Source: CAJXZP01 sp963974475
GTDB lineage: Bacteria; Bacteroidota; Bacteroidia; Flavobacteriales_G; Salibacteraceae
Direction: 5' to 3'
Length of the DNA stretch: 64,000 nt
Assembly: GCA_963974475.1 (NCBI GenBank)
Contig: CAXBCR010000006.1
Location: forward strand, 62,001-126,000
Under the pieces are notes generated by a model. The model was not told where the DNA came from, did not search any database, and saw only the letters and a program-made list of their open reading frames with translations. Shown here piece after piece: positions 32,259 to 40,736 of the stretch. The translations under genes and the position numbers were made by a program. Position 1 is the first letter of the stretch. Every line of letters begins with the position of its first letter.

Positions 32259-35105
32259 ATGGCAGCAAATAGCGAATCAAGCATTTCAGAATCTCACCAA
32301 ATAGAAGTATTTGGAGCACGTTCACACAATCTAAAAAACATTGATATCACCATTCCTTCTCATCAGTTGGTGGTGATTACGGGGTTGAGTGGTAGCGGAA
32401 AATCTTCATTGGCATTTGATACTATTTATGCCGAGGGTCAAAGGCGTTATATCGAAAGTTTTTCTGCCTATGCACGAGCTTTTCTAGGTAACATGGAGCG
32501 CCCGGATGTAGATAAGATTACAGGCTTAAGTCCAGTGATTTCAATTGAACAAAAAACGGTGAGTAAAAGTCCGCGATCTACCGTGGGAACTATTACAGAA
32601 ATCTATGACTTTTTACGGTTACTTTTTGCCCGTGCTGGTGACGCTTATTCGTACAAAACTGGAGAGAAAATGGTGAAATTCACCTCCGACCAAATCTTAG
32701 AACTCATTTTTGAGAAATATGAAGGGCTAGGGTTAATTATTTTAGCTCCAGTGGTTAAAGGTAGAAAAGGGCATTACCGCGAATTGTTTGAAAACATTCA
32801 AAAGAAGGGATACATCCGCGTTCGGGTAGATGGCGAAATTGTAGACATTACCCGTGGAATGAAGCTGGACCGATACAAAATTCACGATATTGAAATTGTG
32901 GTGGACCGAGTTAAAGTAGCTTCAGATTCTCGTGGCAGAATTTCTGAATCCATGAAAACTGCCATGAAACAAGGTGGTGGCACATTTATGATTGTGGACA
33001 GAAATGGAGAAAATCCACGTCATTTTAGTAGTAAATTGATGTGTCCAACCTCAGGAATTGCATACGATGACCCAGCGCCAAATATGTTTTCATTTAATTC
33101 TCCTTACGGTGCATGTCCGCATTGTAACGGATTAGGTCAAGTTTCGGAAATTGATTTATCCAAAATTATTCCCGACCCGAAATTAAGCATCAAAAAAGGA
33201 GGACTTTCTCCTTTAGGAAAATATACCAACAATTGGATTTTCAAACAAATTGAAAACATTGGCGGTAAATACAATTTCAAGCTTACAACACCCATCAAAG
33301 ATATCAGCGAAGAAGCTATTGATGTGATTTTGAACGGAACCAAAGGTTCATTTACCATTGAGAATAAAACCTTAGGAATTCATGATACCGAAGAAATGAG
33401 TTTTGAGGGTATTGTAAATTGGATTTCAGCACAATATAGCGAAAACCCTACCAAGGCTTTTTCTAGGTGGGCCGAGAGTTTCATGAACAAAACCAATTGT
33501 TCTTCGTGCGGTGGAACCCGACTAAAAAAGGAATCTCTTTACTTTAAAATAGCCGATAAAAATATTGCTGAAATTTCTGAATTAGATATCAGTGAAATGT
33601 CGGCTTGGTTTGAGAATGTGGAAGACCGTTTAAGCGAACGTCAAAATAAAATTGCAAAAGATATTTTAAAGGAGATTCGCTCAAGACTAGGTTTTTTACT
33701 CGATGTTGGATTAGACTATTTGAGTCTGAATAGAGGTTCAAAAACCTTATCTGGTGGGGAAGCACAACGTATTCGATTGGCTACTCAAATTGGTTCAAAG
33801 CTAGTGGACGTACTCTACATTTTGGATGAGCCAAGTATTGGTTTGCACCAAAGAGATAATCAGCGGTTAATTAACGCACTAAAAGATTTACGCGACATCG
33901 GGAATAGCATTATTGTGGTAGAACACGATAAAGACATGATGGAGCAAGCGGACCAAGTAATTGATATTGGCCCAGGCGCAGGAATTCATGGCGGTTATGT
34001 GGTAGCACAAGGGCATTGGAAAGATTTATTAAAGCAAAACACTTCTACAACCGATTATTTGTCGGGTAAGAAGAAAATTGAAATTCCAAAGGTTCGCAGA
34101 AAAGGAAATGGGGAATTCTTGAAAATTTCTGGGGCTACAGGACATAATTTACAAAATGTAAAAACCAAGTTTCCTTTAGGTACATTTATATGTGTTAGTG
34201 GGGTTTCCGGTAGTGGGAAATCCACATTAATCAATGAAACCCTCTACCCTGCTCTGAATCAATACATTTACAAATCGAATAAGAAGCCTCTTCCATTTAA
34301 AAAAATCGAAGGTTTAGAGTTTATCGATAAAGTAATTGATATTGACCAAAGTCCCATAGGTAGAACGCCACGTTCAAATCCAGCCACTTACACCGGTGCT
34401 TTTACAGATATTAGACAATTATTTGCCAACATACCTGAATCCAAAATTAGGGGCTATAAACCTGGACGTTTTAGTTTTAACGTAAAAGGTGGCCGATGTG
34501 AAACCTGCCAAGGTGGTGGTTTGCGTACCATTGAAATGAATTTTCTACCCGATGTATATGTCGAGTGTGAAGATTGCCAAGGAAAACGCTATAACCGTGA
34601 AACTTTAGAAGTTCGATATAAAGGAAAATCAATCTCGGATGTATTGAATTTAACCATCGAACAAGGAGTAAAGTTTTTTGAGCACATCCCGTCCGTTTTG
34701 AATAAAATCAAAACAATGAATGATGTAGGCCTAGGATATATCACTTTGGGTCAAGCTTCTACAACACTTTCTGGCGGTGAGGCACAACGAGTTAAACTAG
34801 CTTCTGAGCTATACAAAAAAAGCACAGGAAAAACCTTCTATATTCTTGACGAACCTACCACGGGTCTGCATTTTGAAGATATCAGAATATTAATAAACGT
34901 CCTTCAAACCCTAGTTGACAAAGGGAATACGGTCCTTATTATAGAACATAACATGGACATTATTAAGGTGGCGGATCATGTCATTGACATTGGCCCTGAA
35001 GGTGGAAAAGGCGGTGGGAACATCCTTTTTGAAGGAACTCCAGAAGGTTTGGCTAAACACAAAACGAGTTATACCGGACAGTTTTTGAAAGCGGAATTAG
35101 GTTAA
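32259..35105 (+). CDS. uvrA: Excinuclease ABC subunit A
   Basis: UvrA is the damage-recognition ATPase of nucleotide excision repair; it forms a dimer and loads UvrB. The 948 residues match the family. Seen in order: Walker A GLSGSGKSS (about 43-51), a first zinc-binding Cys set near CPHCNGLGQ, the ABC signature LSGGEAQR (twice), a second Walker A GVSGSGKST, a zinc finger CETCQGG-x-CEDCQGK, and the second Walker B ILDEPTTGLHFEDI. Monocistronic, with its own promoter box. Immediately downstream lies the repeat-rich GxxExxY island. Confidence 0.97.
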   Translation: MAANSESSISESHQIEVFGARSHNLKNIDITIPSHQLVVITGLSGSGKSSLAFDTIYAEGQRRYIESFSAYARAFLGNMERPDVDKITGLSPVISIEQKTVSKSPRSTVGTITEIYDFLRLLFARAGDAYSYKTGEKMVKFTSDQILELIFEKYEGLGLIILAPVVKGRKGHYRELFENIQKKGYIRVRVDGEIVDITRGMKLDRYKIHDIEIVVDRVKVASDSRGRISESMKTAMKQGGGTFMIVDRNGENPRHFSSKLMCPTSGIAYDDPAPNMFSFNSPYGACPHCNGLGQVSEIDLSKIIPDPKLSIKKGGLSPLGKYTNNWIFKQIENIGGKYNFKLTTPIKDISEEAIDVILNGTKGSFTIENKTLGIHDTEEMSFEGIVNWISAQYSENPTKAFSRWAESFMNKTNCSSCGGTRLKKESLYFKIADKNIAEISELDISEMSAWFENVEDRLSERQNKIAKDILKEIRSRLGFLLDVGLDYLSLNRGSKTLSGGEAQRIRLATQIGSKLVDVLYILDEPSIGLHQRDNQRLINALKDLRDIGNSIIVVEHDKDMMEQADQVIDIGPGAGIHGGYVVAQGHWKDLLKQNTSTTDYLSGKKKIEIPKVRRKGNGEFLKISGATGHNLQNVKTKFPLGTFICVSGVSGSGKSTLINETLYPALNQYIYKSNKKPLPFKKIEGLEFIDKVIDIDQSPIGRTPRSNPATYTGAFTDIRQLFANIPESKIRGYKPGRFSFNVKGGRCETCQGGGLRTIEMNFLPDVYVECEDCQGKRYNRETLEVRYKGKSISDVLNLTIEQGVKFFEHIPSVLNKIKTMNDVGLGYITLGQASTTLSGGEAQRVKLASELYKKSTGKTFYILDEPTTGLHFEDIRILINVLQTLVDKGNTVLIIEHNMDIIKVADHVIDIGPEGGKGGGNILFEGTPEGLAKHKTSYTGQFLKAELG

Positions 35106-35136
35106 ACGCATCTATTATTTTTTTCTTTTATGTTTA

Positions 35137-35232
35137 CTCTTCCCTTTCACGCAAAACCGCTAAGAAGCGCCAAGCTCGCAAAGAAAAGTTGCGGTGAAAT
35201 GGCTTCGCTTTCTTTGTGTAGGAAACCAAAAA
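35137..35232 (+). repeat. GxxExxY-associated repeat, copy A
   Basis: The 50-base core (35137-35186) runs from CTCTTCCCTTTCACGCAAA to CCAAGCTCGCAAAGAAA. CGCAAAGAAA (35177-35186) pairs with TTTCTTTGTG (35209-35218) to form a hairpin. The unit ends in GGAAACCAAAAAG, shared with copy B. Confidence 0.8.
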
Positions 35233-35239
35233 GTATTAG

Positions 35240-35361
35240 CTCTTCCCTTTCACGCAAATACCGCTAAGAAGCGCCAAGCTCGCAAAGAAAGGTTTCAGTG
35301 CAATGGCTTTGCATTCTTTGCGTGTCAAAACCTTTGCGCACTTTGCGTGGAAACCAAAAAA
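35240..35361 (+). repeat. GxxExxY-associated repeat, copy B
   Basis: The core at 35240-35290 differs from copy A by a single inserted base. CGCAAAGAA (35281-35289) pairs with TTCTTTGCG (35314-35322); further TTTGCG units follow and the copy ends in GGAAACCAAAAAAGG. Confidence 0.8.
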
Positions 35362-35373
35362 GGTTCCACAAAA

Positions 35374-35751
35374 TTACAACCCATTTACTACCCGATGAAT
35401 ATTCCCTTTAAGGGCTTTACAATTAAAGTTGATTAGCAACCCTAATTTCATTCCAGATAGCTTTAAATACGTTAACGTCTGTGCATAATGAACCGGAGCC
35501 AATGTTTCTACCGCCTTTAATTCAATAATCACTTTATTATTCACTATCAAATCCGTTTTGTAACCCACTGTCTGCTTCACCTCCTTGTAATAAAATGGCA
35601 TTGGTGTTTGTTGCTGGACATCTAAACCTAAAAGGCCTAATTCATAGGCTAAAGCATTTTCGTAAGCTGATTCGAGTAGACCTGGTCCAACTTCTTTATG
35701 AAGGTCAATGGCTGCACCAATAATTTTGTAGGATAATTCATTTTCTGTCAT
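35374..35751 (-). CDS. GxxExxY family protein (PD-(D/E)XK-like fold)
   Basis: The 125-residue product has the defining motif G24-LL-E27-SA-Y30 after the helix IIGAAIDLHKEVGPG, and a nuclease-like core with D67 in KTDLIV and E77-L-K79 in KVIIELKAVE, the D...ExK arrangement of PD-(D/E)XK enzymes. The family is widespread in environmental bacteria, of unproven function. Here it is bracketed by three direct repeats (two on its 3' side, one upstream) that differ in composition from the surrounding AT-rich DNA. This suggests a mobile or domesticated element rather than part of the flanking operons. Confidence 0.9.
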   Translation of the reverse strand: MTENELSYKIIGAAIDLHKEVGPGLLESAYENALAYELGLLGLDVQQQTPMPFYYKEVKQTVGYKTDLIVNNKVIIELKAVETLAPVHYAQTLTYLKLSGMKLGLLINFNCKALKGNIHRVVNGL

Positions 35752-35796
35752 TTGGGGGCGATTTTAGTATCTCTCAAAAGTAGGAAAAACTATTTA

Positions 35797-35880
35797 CTCT
35801 TCCCTTTCACGCAAAAACCGCTAAGAAGCGCCAAGCTCGCAAAGAAAAAGTTGATATTAAAACTAAACGCACTTTGCGGA
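35797..35880 (+). repeat. GxxExxY-associated repeat, copy C
   Basis: The 51-base core at 35797-35847 matches copies A and B in the same orientation, with the preceding TTTA also shared with copy A. The hairpin partner arm is missing; instead CGCACTTTGCGG follows, a motif also seen in copy B. Confidence 0.8.
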
Positions 35881-35917
35881 TAAATGAAACGAATCACATT
35901 ATTAACATAAAGGTTTT

Positions 35918-36751
35918 TTACCGCATCACTACAAATTTCTTTCTCACTAACTTTTCACCATCGAACACAGTTATAAGATAAACTCCTGACAGCAAGAAAT
36001 TTGCATTGAAATTGGATAAACTTAATTCATTCCTACCCGAAAAAACCGGAACAGACTGATTGGATAATAACATCCCATTATGACCATACACCGAAACGGA
36101 AACTGAACCAGAAACGGGGCTATTATATAAGAGAACACTTTGATTGGTAATCGGATTTGGATACACCTCAACCGCCACCGAATTTCCATTAATTGCTTGC
36201 ACACCCAATGGTATTTGGGTCACCCTCACACTGTCCATAACCACATCTGTTAATGGTCGGTTTTGCCCATTTACCGGTACCGCTTCAATTAATTTCACCG
36301 TATCCCAGCCACTAATCACTATTCCAAAAACTGGATGCGCTGAAGTAAGTGGTGCTTTATTATAATCTAAAAAGGTATTGTCTTTCATATTAATAAAAAA
36401 CTGGCTCCCACCCGTATTTGGACCCGCATTAGCCATCGATAAGGTTCTAACTAAGTTGGATTCAGTACTATCAAATTCATCTGGAATAGAATAACCAGGC
36501 CCACCGGAACCTGTACCTGTAGGGTCACCACCCTGAATTACAAAATTGCTCATTATCCGATGAAAAATCACTCCGTCATAAAATTTAGTGTTCACCAATG
36601 ATTTAAAATTACCTGCAGTAATTGGTTTTAGTGTGTCAAATAACTGCACCTCAAAACTACCCATGGTAGTGTAAAAAGTAACAATAGTTTGGGCTGATAC
36701 TGCGCCAAAAGACCCAATTACAATGACCAAAATAAATGCGATTTTTTTCAT
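35918..36751 (-). CDS. Secreted cyclophilin-type peptidyl-prolyl isomerase with T9SS sorting domain
   Basis: The 277-residue product begins with a signal peptide (MKKIAFILVIVIGSFGAVSAQ). Residues about 22-185 form a bacterial cyclophilin domain with KFYDGVIFHRIMSNFVIQGGDPTGTG split by turns, and SMANAGPNTGGSQFFI; it would catalyse cis-trans isomerisation of Xaa-Pro bonds. The last 80 residues (VEVYPNPITNQSV to KKFVVMR) are a type A type IX secretion sorting domain, so the enzyme is exported across the outer membrane. Start at 36751 rather than 36775, since it gives a proper signal peptide. No operon partner. Confidence 0.92.
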   Translation of the reverse strand: MKKIAFILVIVIGSFGAVSAQTIVTFYTTMGSFEVQLFDTLKPITAGNFKSLVNTKFYDGVIFHRIMSNFVIQGGDPTGTGSGGPGYSIPDEFDSTESNLVRTLSMANAGPNTGGSQFFINMKDNTFLDYNKAPLTSAHPVFGIVISGWDTVKLIEAVPVNGQNRPLTDVVMDSVRVTQIPLGVQAINGNSVAVEVYPNPITNQSVLLYNSPVSGSVSVSVYGHNGMLLSNQSVPVFSGRNELSLSNFNANFLLSGVYLITVFDGEKLVRKKFVVMR

Positions 36752-36846
36752 ATTTTTAGAATTATTTCTCCGCACAATAGTATCACTTTTTAGGTTGGTT
36801 CAAAAAATCACGGAAAACCGTTAGAAAACAAACACAAAAGGGAGCA

Positions 36847-36854
36847 TAAATTTG
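36847..36854 (+). promoter_or_regulatory. -7 box for the 120-residue unknown gene
   Basis: TAAATTTG, 32 bases upstream of the ATG at 36886. Confidence 0.5.
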
Positions 36855-36885
36855 AGGATATTATTATTAACTAAAAACAATCAAT

Positions 36886-37248
36886 ATGACAAATATTTTA
36901 CCGGTATGGAGTATCAATGACATGTATGCCAATGCAGACTTAAAGGTTCATATAAATGTACCAAAAGGATTCAATGTAGCAGATGGGATTATAGTTCCAG
37001 TTGGTGATCTTGGTCAATTCAACTTGGGAGTGGGAGATTTAGATAATTATATCGAAGGAGAACCCATTCTAATGTTTAAATCGTATCCAGATTCAACACA
37101 GCAAAATGAATTAGAAATTGTTAAAACCCCTGGATTATACATTGATACCAACGGTTCACTTCACCAATTACTGTTAGTGCACGAAGAAAACAATGGAAGT
37201 ACCAAAAAAGTAAAAAAAACTCGAAGAAGGGTATCTAACGTTAAGTAA
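36886..37248 (+). CDS. Uncharacterised 120-residue protein
   Basis: A soluble product without signal peptide. The first 110 residues look beta-rich with Gly-turns (GIIVPVGDLGQFNLGVGDLDNYIEGE), and the tail is strongly basic (STKKVKKTRRRVSNVK), which could contact nucleic acid. I recognise no family. It has its own promoter box and lies 54 bases upstream of the sensor kinase gene on the same strand, so it could be co-transcribed with the two-component pair. Codon use looks like its neighbours. Function unknown. Confidence 0.65.
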   Translation: MTNILPVWSINDMYANADLKVHINVPKGFNVADGIIVPVGDLGQFNLGVGDLDNYIEGEPILMFKSYPDSTQQNELEIVKTPGLYIDTNGSLHQLLLVHEENNGSTKKVKKTRRRVSNVK

Positions 37249-37302
37249 CTTACTAATTAGCGACCACCTACATTTTTATTACAATTATTTGGCACCCATA
37301 AA

Positions 37303-39156
37303 ATGAAAAAAATATTTAACACATTTTGTTGGAAAAAATGGTGTACCGGCATTCTGGTGTTATTTCTTGTTACGCCCATATATTGCGGTTCTATTAAAGA
37401 AGACAGCCTGTTGCAAGTGTTAGGCTACCAAAAAGACACTACCCGAATTAACACCCTAAATAAATTGGCTTGGTACTACAATAGCATAAAAAATGCTAAG
37501 GCAGAAAGTATGGGTTTAACCGCTTTGGATGAGTCTTTAGAAATTAATTTTTCGCAAGGAGCATTAGATGCCCATCGCAGATTAGCCGATTTTTACCGTA
37601 ATTCAAGTTTGTATTCGCAGGCACAAAAACATTTATTTGAAGCCCTAAAATATGCAGAAAAAACCAATAATAGATCCGAACTTTTTAAAACGTATGTAGG
37701 CTTAGGAAGTGTTTATTTTTATATTGACAACACCAAAAAATCATTAGAATATTACCTGAAAGCCTACGACCTTTCTCTTGAAATGTCTAATAATAAATAC
37801 ACCGCCATTATTTGTAATAATCTTGGTCAGGTTGCGGAAACCTCCACCCATTATAATAAAGCCATCAGCTATTACCGACTAGGATTGTTAAAGGAGAATC
37901 CCAAACAATTTACTGATAATTACGTCAACCTTATTCAAAATATGGGTTCAGCATTTTACTATTTGAACCAAACGGACTCGGCATTCTATTACAATAACTT
38001 AGCAAAGAGCCTGTATATCCAACAAGATAATTTGGACGGATTATTAGGCTGTTATATCAACGAAGGGGTTTTTATTGAAGAGTCTCACGACTATGCCAAA
38101 GCCATAGAATCTTATCAAAAAGGACTTCAATTAATCACTGCAGCTACGGATCTAACGACTATCCAAAATTTCAACCAGAATATTATGCTGTGTTATGGAT
38201 ATCTAGGAAACATTGACAGTATCAATCACTACTTTGACATAAACAATAAACTCGAACAACAACTTATCCAATTAAAAACCGACCAAGCTATTCACGATGT
38301 TTCTATAAAATATGACGTTGAAAAAAAGGAACAAGCACTGTTATTGGCCGAACAGAAAAATGAAAAGGCTGCTTTATCTAATCAATTAAAACAACGGACC
38401 ATTTACATCCTATTAGCGGTTATTGCCATCATATCGTTAATAGTAGTCATTTTCTATTTACTTATTCGCGAAAAGCAAAAGCTTATTGAAATGGAGGTGA
38501 AATCTAAAAACAATGAGATTGAGAAATTAATAAAAGACCAAGAAATAAAAACGTATAAAGCCCAACTTAATGGAATAGAGAAAGAACGTCAACGTGTTGC
38601 GCAAGATTTACATGACCGGATTGGAGGTTTATTAGCAACCGTAAAATTACAATTCGAAGGAGGTTCAGAAATAACACCCGACACTATAGAAAATGTCAAA
38701 TCATTAGTTAATGAATCTATACAAACCGTAAGAAGTATATCTCACGACCTTTCCGATGGTCGAGTAGACCAAATGGGACTCATACAGTCGATAGAAAATC
38801 TAAAAGAATCTTTCTCCAATTCAAGCAAAGTTAGTTTTGATTTGTACCTCGATAATTATCAAAATAATTGTCCGATTGAGAAAGAACGAGAAATCTTCAA
38901 AATCATATTAGAATTACTAAGCAACACACTAAAACATGCAGATGCCTCACATATAGTATTGCAAATAAACACATTAGAACAGTCTATTCAATTCACTTTC
39001 GAAGACAACGGCATTGGCTTTATACCAACCAAAGTTAAAAACGGCTTAGGAATGCGCACTATTTCAAAACGGGTAGACAAACTAAATGGAACGTGGTATA
39101 TTGACAGCAAAAAAGGACACGGCTCCACCATTGTAATAGAAATTCCAATTTCATGA
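37303..39156 (+). CDS. TPR-containing sensor histidine kinase (NarX/LytS-like HisKA_3)
   Basis: The 617-residue protein has a signal sequence, periplasmic TPR repeats (about 60-320, e.g. FKTYVGLGSVYFYIDNTKKSLEYYLKAYDLS over two helices), a membrane helix (TIYILLAVIAIISLIVVIFY, about 367-386), a coiled coil and a HisKA_3 domain with the phosphoacceptor His in VAQDLHDRIGGLLA, then an HATPase_c domain (LLSNTLKHADAS for the N-box, GNGIGF-like DNGIGF). It should phosphorylate the response regulator encoded by the overlapping next gene (ATGA). The signal is unknown; TPR sensors of this layout are common in Bacteroidota. Confidence 0.92.
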   Translation: MKKIFNTFCWKKWCTGILVLFLVTPIYCGSIKEDSLLQVLGYQKDTTRINTLNKLAWYYNSIKNAKAESMGLTALDESLEINFSQGALDAHRRLADFYRNSSLYSQAQKHLFEALKYAEKTNNRSELFKTYVGLGSVYFYIDNTKKSLEYYLKAYDLSLEMSNNKYTAIICNNLGQVAETSTHYNKAISYYRLGLLKENPKQFTDNYVNLIQNMGSAFYYLNQTDSAFYYNNLAKSLYIQQDNLDGLLGCYINEGVFIEESHDYAKAIESYQKGLQLITAATDLTTIQNFNQNIMLCYGYLGNIDSINHYFDINNKLEQQLIQLKTDQAIHDVSIKYDVEKKEQALLLAEQKNEKAALSNQLKQRTIYILLAVIAIISLIVVIFYLLIREKQKLIEMEVKSKNNEIEKLIKDQEIKTYKAQLNGIEKERQRVAQDLHDRIGGLLATVKLQFEGGSEITPDTIENVKSLVNESIQTVRSISHDLSDGRVDQMGLIQSIENLKESFSNSSKVSFDLYLDNYQNNCPIEKEREIFKIILELLSNTLKHADASHIVLQINTLEQSIQFTFEDNGIGFIPTKVKNGLGMRTISKRVDKLNGTWYIDSKKGHGSTIVIEIPIS

Positions 39157-39776
39157 TAGATATATTAATTGCAGACGACCATCAAATGTTTCGAGAAGGA
39201 ATGGCTTCTTTGGTTAATAATATTGATGGATTTCAAATTACCGGTGAAGCCGCAACAGGTCAAGAATCGCTTGATTTTATTACTAAAAATAAGGTGGATG
39301 TGGTTTTAATGGATTACAATATGCCTGATTTAACTGGACTAGAAGCCATTTTGGAAATACGTAAAAAAGGATTAAACGTAAAGGTGATCATGCTTACCAT
39401 GCATAATAAAAGAGAAATAATTCGAGATGTGTTAAAAGCAGGAGCCGATGGATATTTACTAAAAGATAGTAGTCGCGAACAACTTATTGAAGCCATTACC
39501 GAAGTGAATAATGGAGGCTCTTATTTTGTAGAAGATGTGAAAGATGCCTTAGTAGATTCCTACCGTATTCCATTTGAAAACAAGGTTATACGCTTAACTC
39601 CTCGTGAAAAAGACATTTTAAAACTAATCGTTGAGGAATTTACGACAATGGAAATTGCCGATAAACTTTTTATATCTGTCAATACCGTAGAAACCCACCG
39701 TAAGAATTTAATGAGTAAAACTGGAGCAAAAAACGGTGTTGGCTTGGTTAAATTTGCCCTAACCAACGGATTATAA
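39153..39776 (+). CDS. LuxR/NarL-family response regulator
   Basis: The 207-residue protein has a receiver domain with the acidic pair D8-D9 and the phosphoacceptor D54 in VVLMDYNMPD, the conserved Lys in LLKDSSRE, and a C-terminal LuxR helix-turn-helix (LTPREKDILKLIVEEF, then TMEIADKLFISVNTVETHRKNL). It is the partner of the TPR kinase: its ATG overlaps the kinase TGA. Target genes are not evident here. Confidence 0.95.
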   Translation: MIDILIADDHQMFREGMASLVNNIDGFQITGEAATGQESLDFITKNKVDVVLMDYNMPDLTGLEAILEIRKKGLNVKVIMLTMHNKREIIRDVLKAGADGYLLKDSSREQLIEAITEVNNGGSYFVEDVKDALVDSYRIPFENKVIRLTPREKDILKLIVEEFTTMEIADKLFISVNTVETHRKNLMSKTGAKNGVGLVKFALTNGL

Positions 39777-39778
39777 AC

Positions 39779-40618
39779 CTACTTCACTTTTGGATATAGT
39801 TTTTTAAAGGCTTGATATACGGCTAAGTGTAATATGGTGGCATGGTCTTCGTCAAGAATAGGCGCATAAAAAACCGTCAATTTATCATTTCCTGATTCGC
39901 GCATGGATTTCACCAATTCATCCGCTACTTTATGCATCACCGGATGCTCCTTCCCTAACGAAACATAAACTCGTTTATTCAACTCTTGATGCATTTTAAA
40001 ATAACTTGAAGCTTTGTTTACCAACTTTTCATTGTCCCACCACAAGGAGGGACTAACAATAATATAATCATCAAAAAGTTGCGGTTTGGTCATTAAAATT
40101 TCCGTTGCAACAAGGCCTCCCAACGACTGACCGATAAGCGTATTATGACCATTAGTTTTAAATTTTTTATTTATCAAGGGTTGTAGTTCCAACTCCACAA
40201 ATTGAATAAATTCTGGCGAACCACCACTTGTGGGAATATCTTTTTTGTCTCGCTTATCGCTGCTTGGATAAGTAAAATCTCGGTATCTATCTCCATTGGC
40301 TATTCCTACCACAATAGATTTAGGAAGCATTTGATACATGTTTAAAAACTGACACAACCCTGCAATATGCGGAAAATCTTGATTATAAGTACCATCCAAA
40401 ACATAAATTACAGGATAGGTAAGTGCGGAATCGGCAGAATATCCCTCTGGCAAATAAATATTTAGAATCCTTTTTTCTTGAATTGCATCTGAATACAATT
40501 CTTCAATCACCCCAAATTGAAATGGCGTTTGAATGTTCATTTCGGGTTCTAAAACTTGCGCTAAAGCCGTATTATAACTAAAAAAAATTCCGATAATGAG
40601 GGTAATTGAATATTTCAT
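39779..40618 (-). CDS. Exported alpha/beta-hydrolase, putative esterase (Esterase D/enterochelin-esterase-like)
   Basis: The 279-residue product has a signal peptide (cleavage near ALAQ, about residue 20) and the putative-esterase fold: IYLPEGY near the start, YPVIYVLDGTYN, the nucleophile elbow IGQSLGGLVA and a late DEDHATILH that supplies the catalytic His. Substrate unknown; members hydrolyse siderophore or carbohydrate esters. It is convergent with the response regulator gene, with only 2 bases between stops, and stands alone. Confidence 0.88.
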   Translation of the reverse strand: MKYSITLIIGIFFSYNTALAQVLEPEMNIQTPFQFGVIEELYSDAIQEKRILNIYLPEGYSADSALTYPVIYVLDGTYNQDFPHIAGLCQFLNMYQMLPKSIVVGIANGDRYRDFTYPSSDKRDKKDIPTSGGSPEFIQFVELELQPLINKKFKTNGHNTLIGQSLGGLVATEILMTKPQLFDDYIIVSPSLWWDNEKLVNKASSYFKMHQELNKRVYVSLGKEHPVMHKVADELVKSMRESGNDKLTVFYAPILDEDHATILHLAVYQAFKKLYPKVK

Positions 40619-40736
40619 GGTTTAATTAATTGAATGATAAAAATAAGGTTTTATTATCAATCCCAAAAAATTGAAATTCTCAACTATTGCCGTTTGAATG
40701 GCAAACGGTGATCTTAAAACCTAGAAACTCTTACAT

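Noticed and set aside
35194..35436. Plus-strand open frame of 80 codons after uvrA
   Set aside because: It runs through repeat copies A and B and into the antisense of the GxxExxY gene; the Cys/Ala-rich product is repeat-encoded and has no family features.
35137..35847. Three direct repeats as a CRISPR array
   Set aside because: The spacing is irregular (about 53 and 507 bases), one interval holds a gene, the units contain internal hairpins and no cas genes are present.
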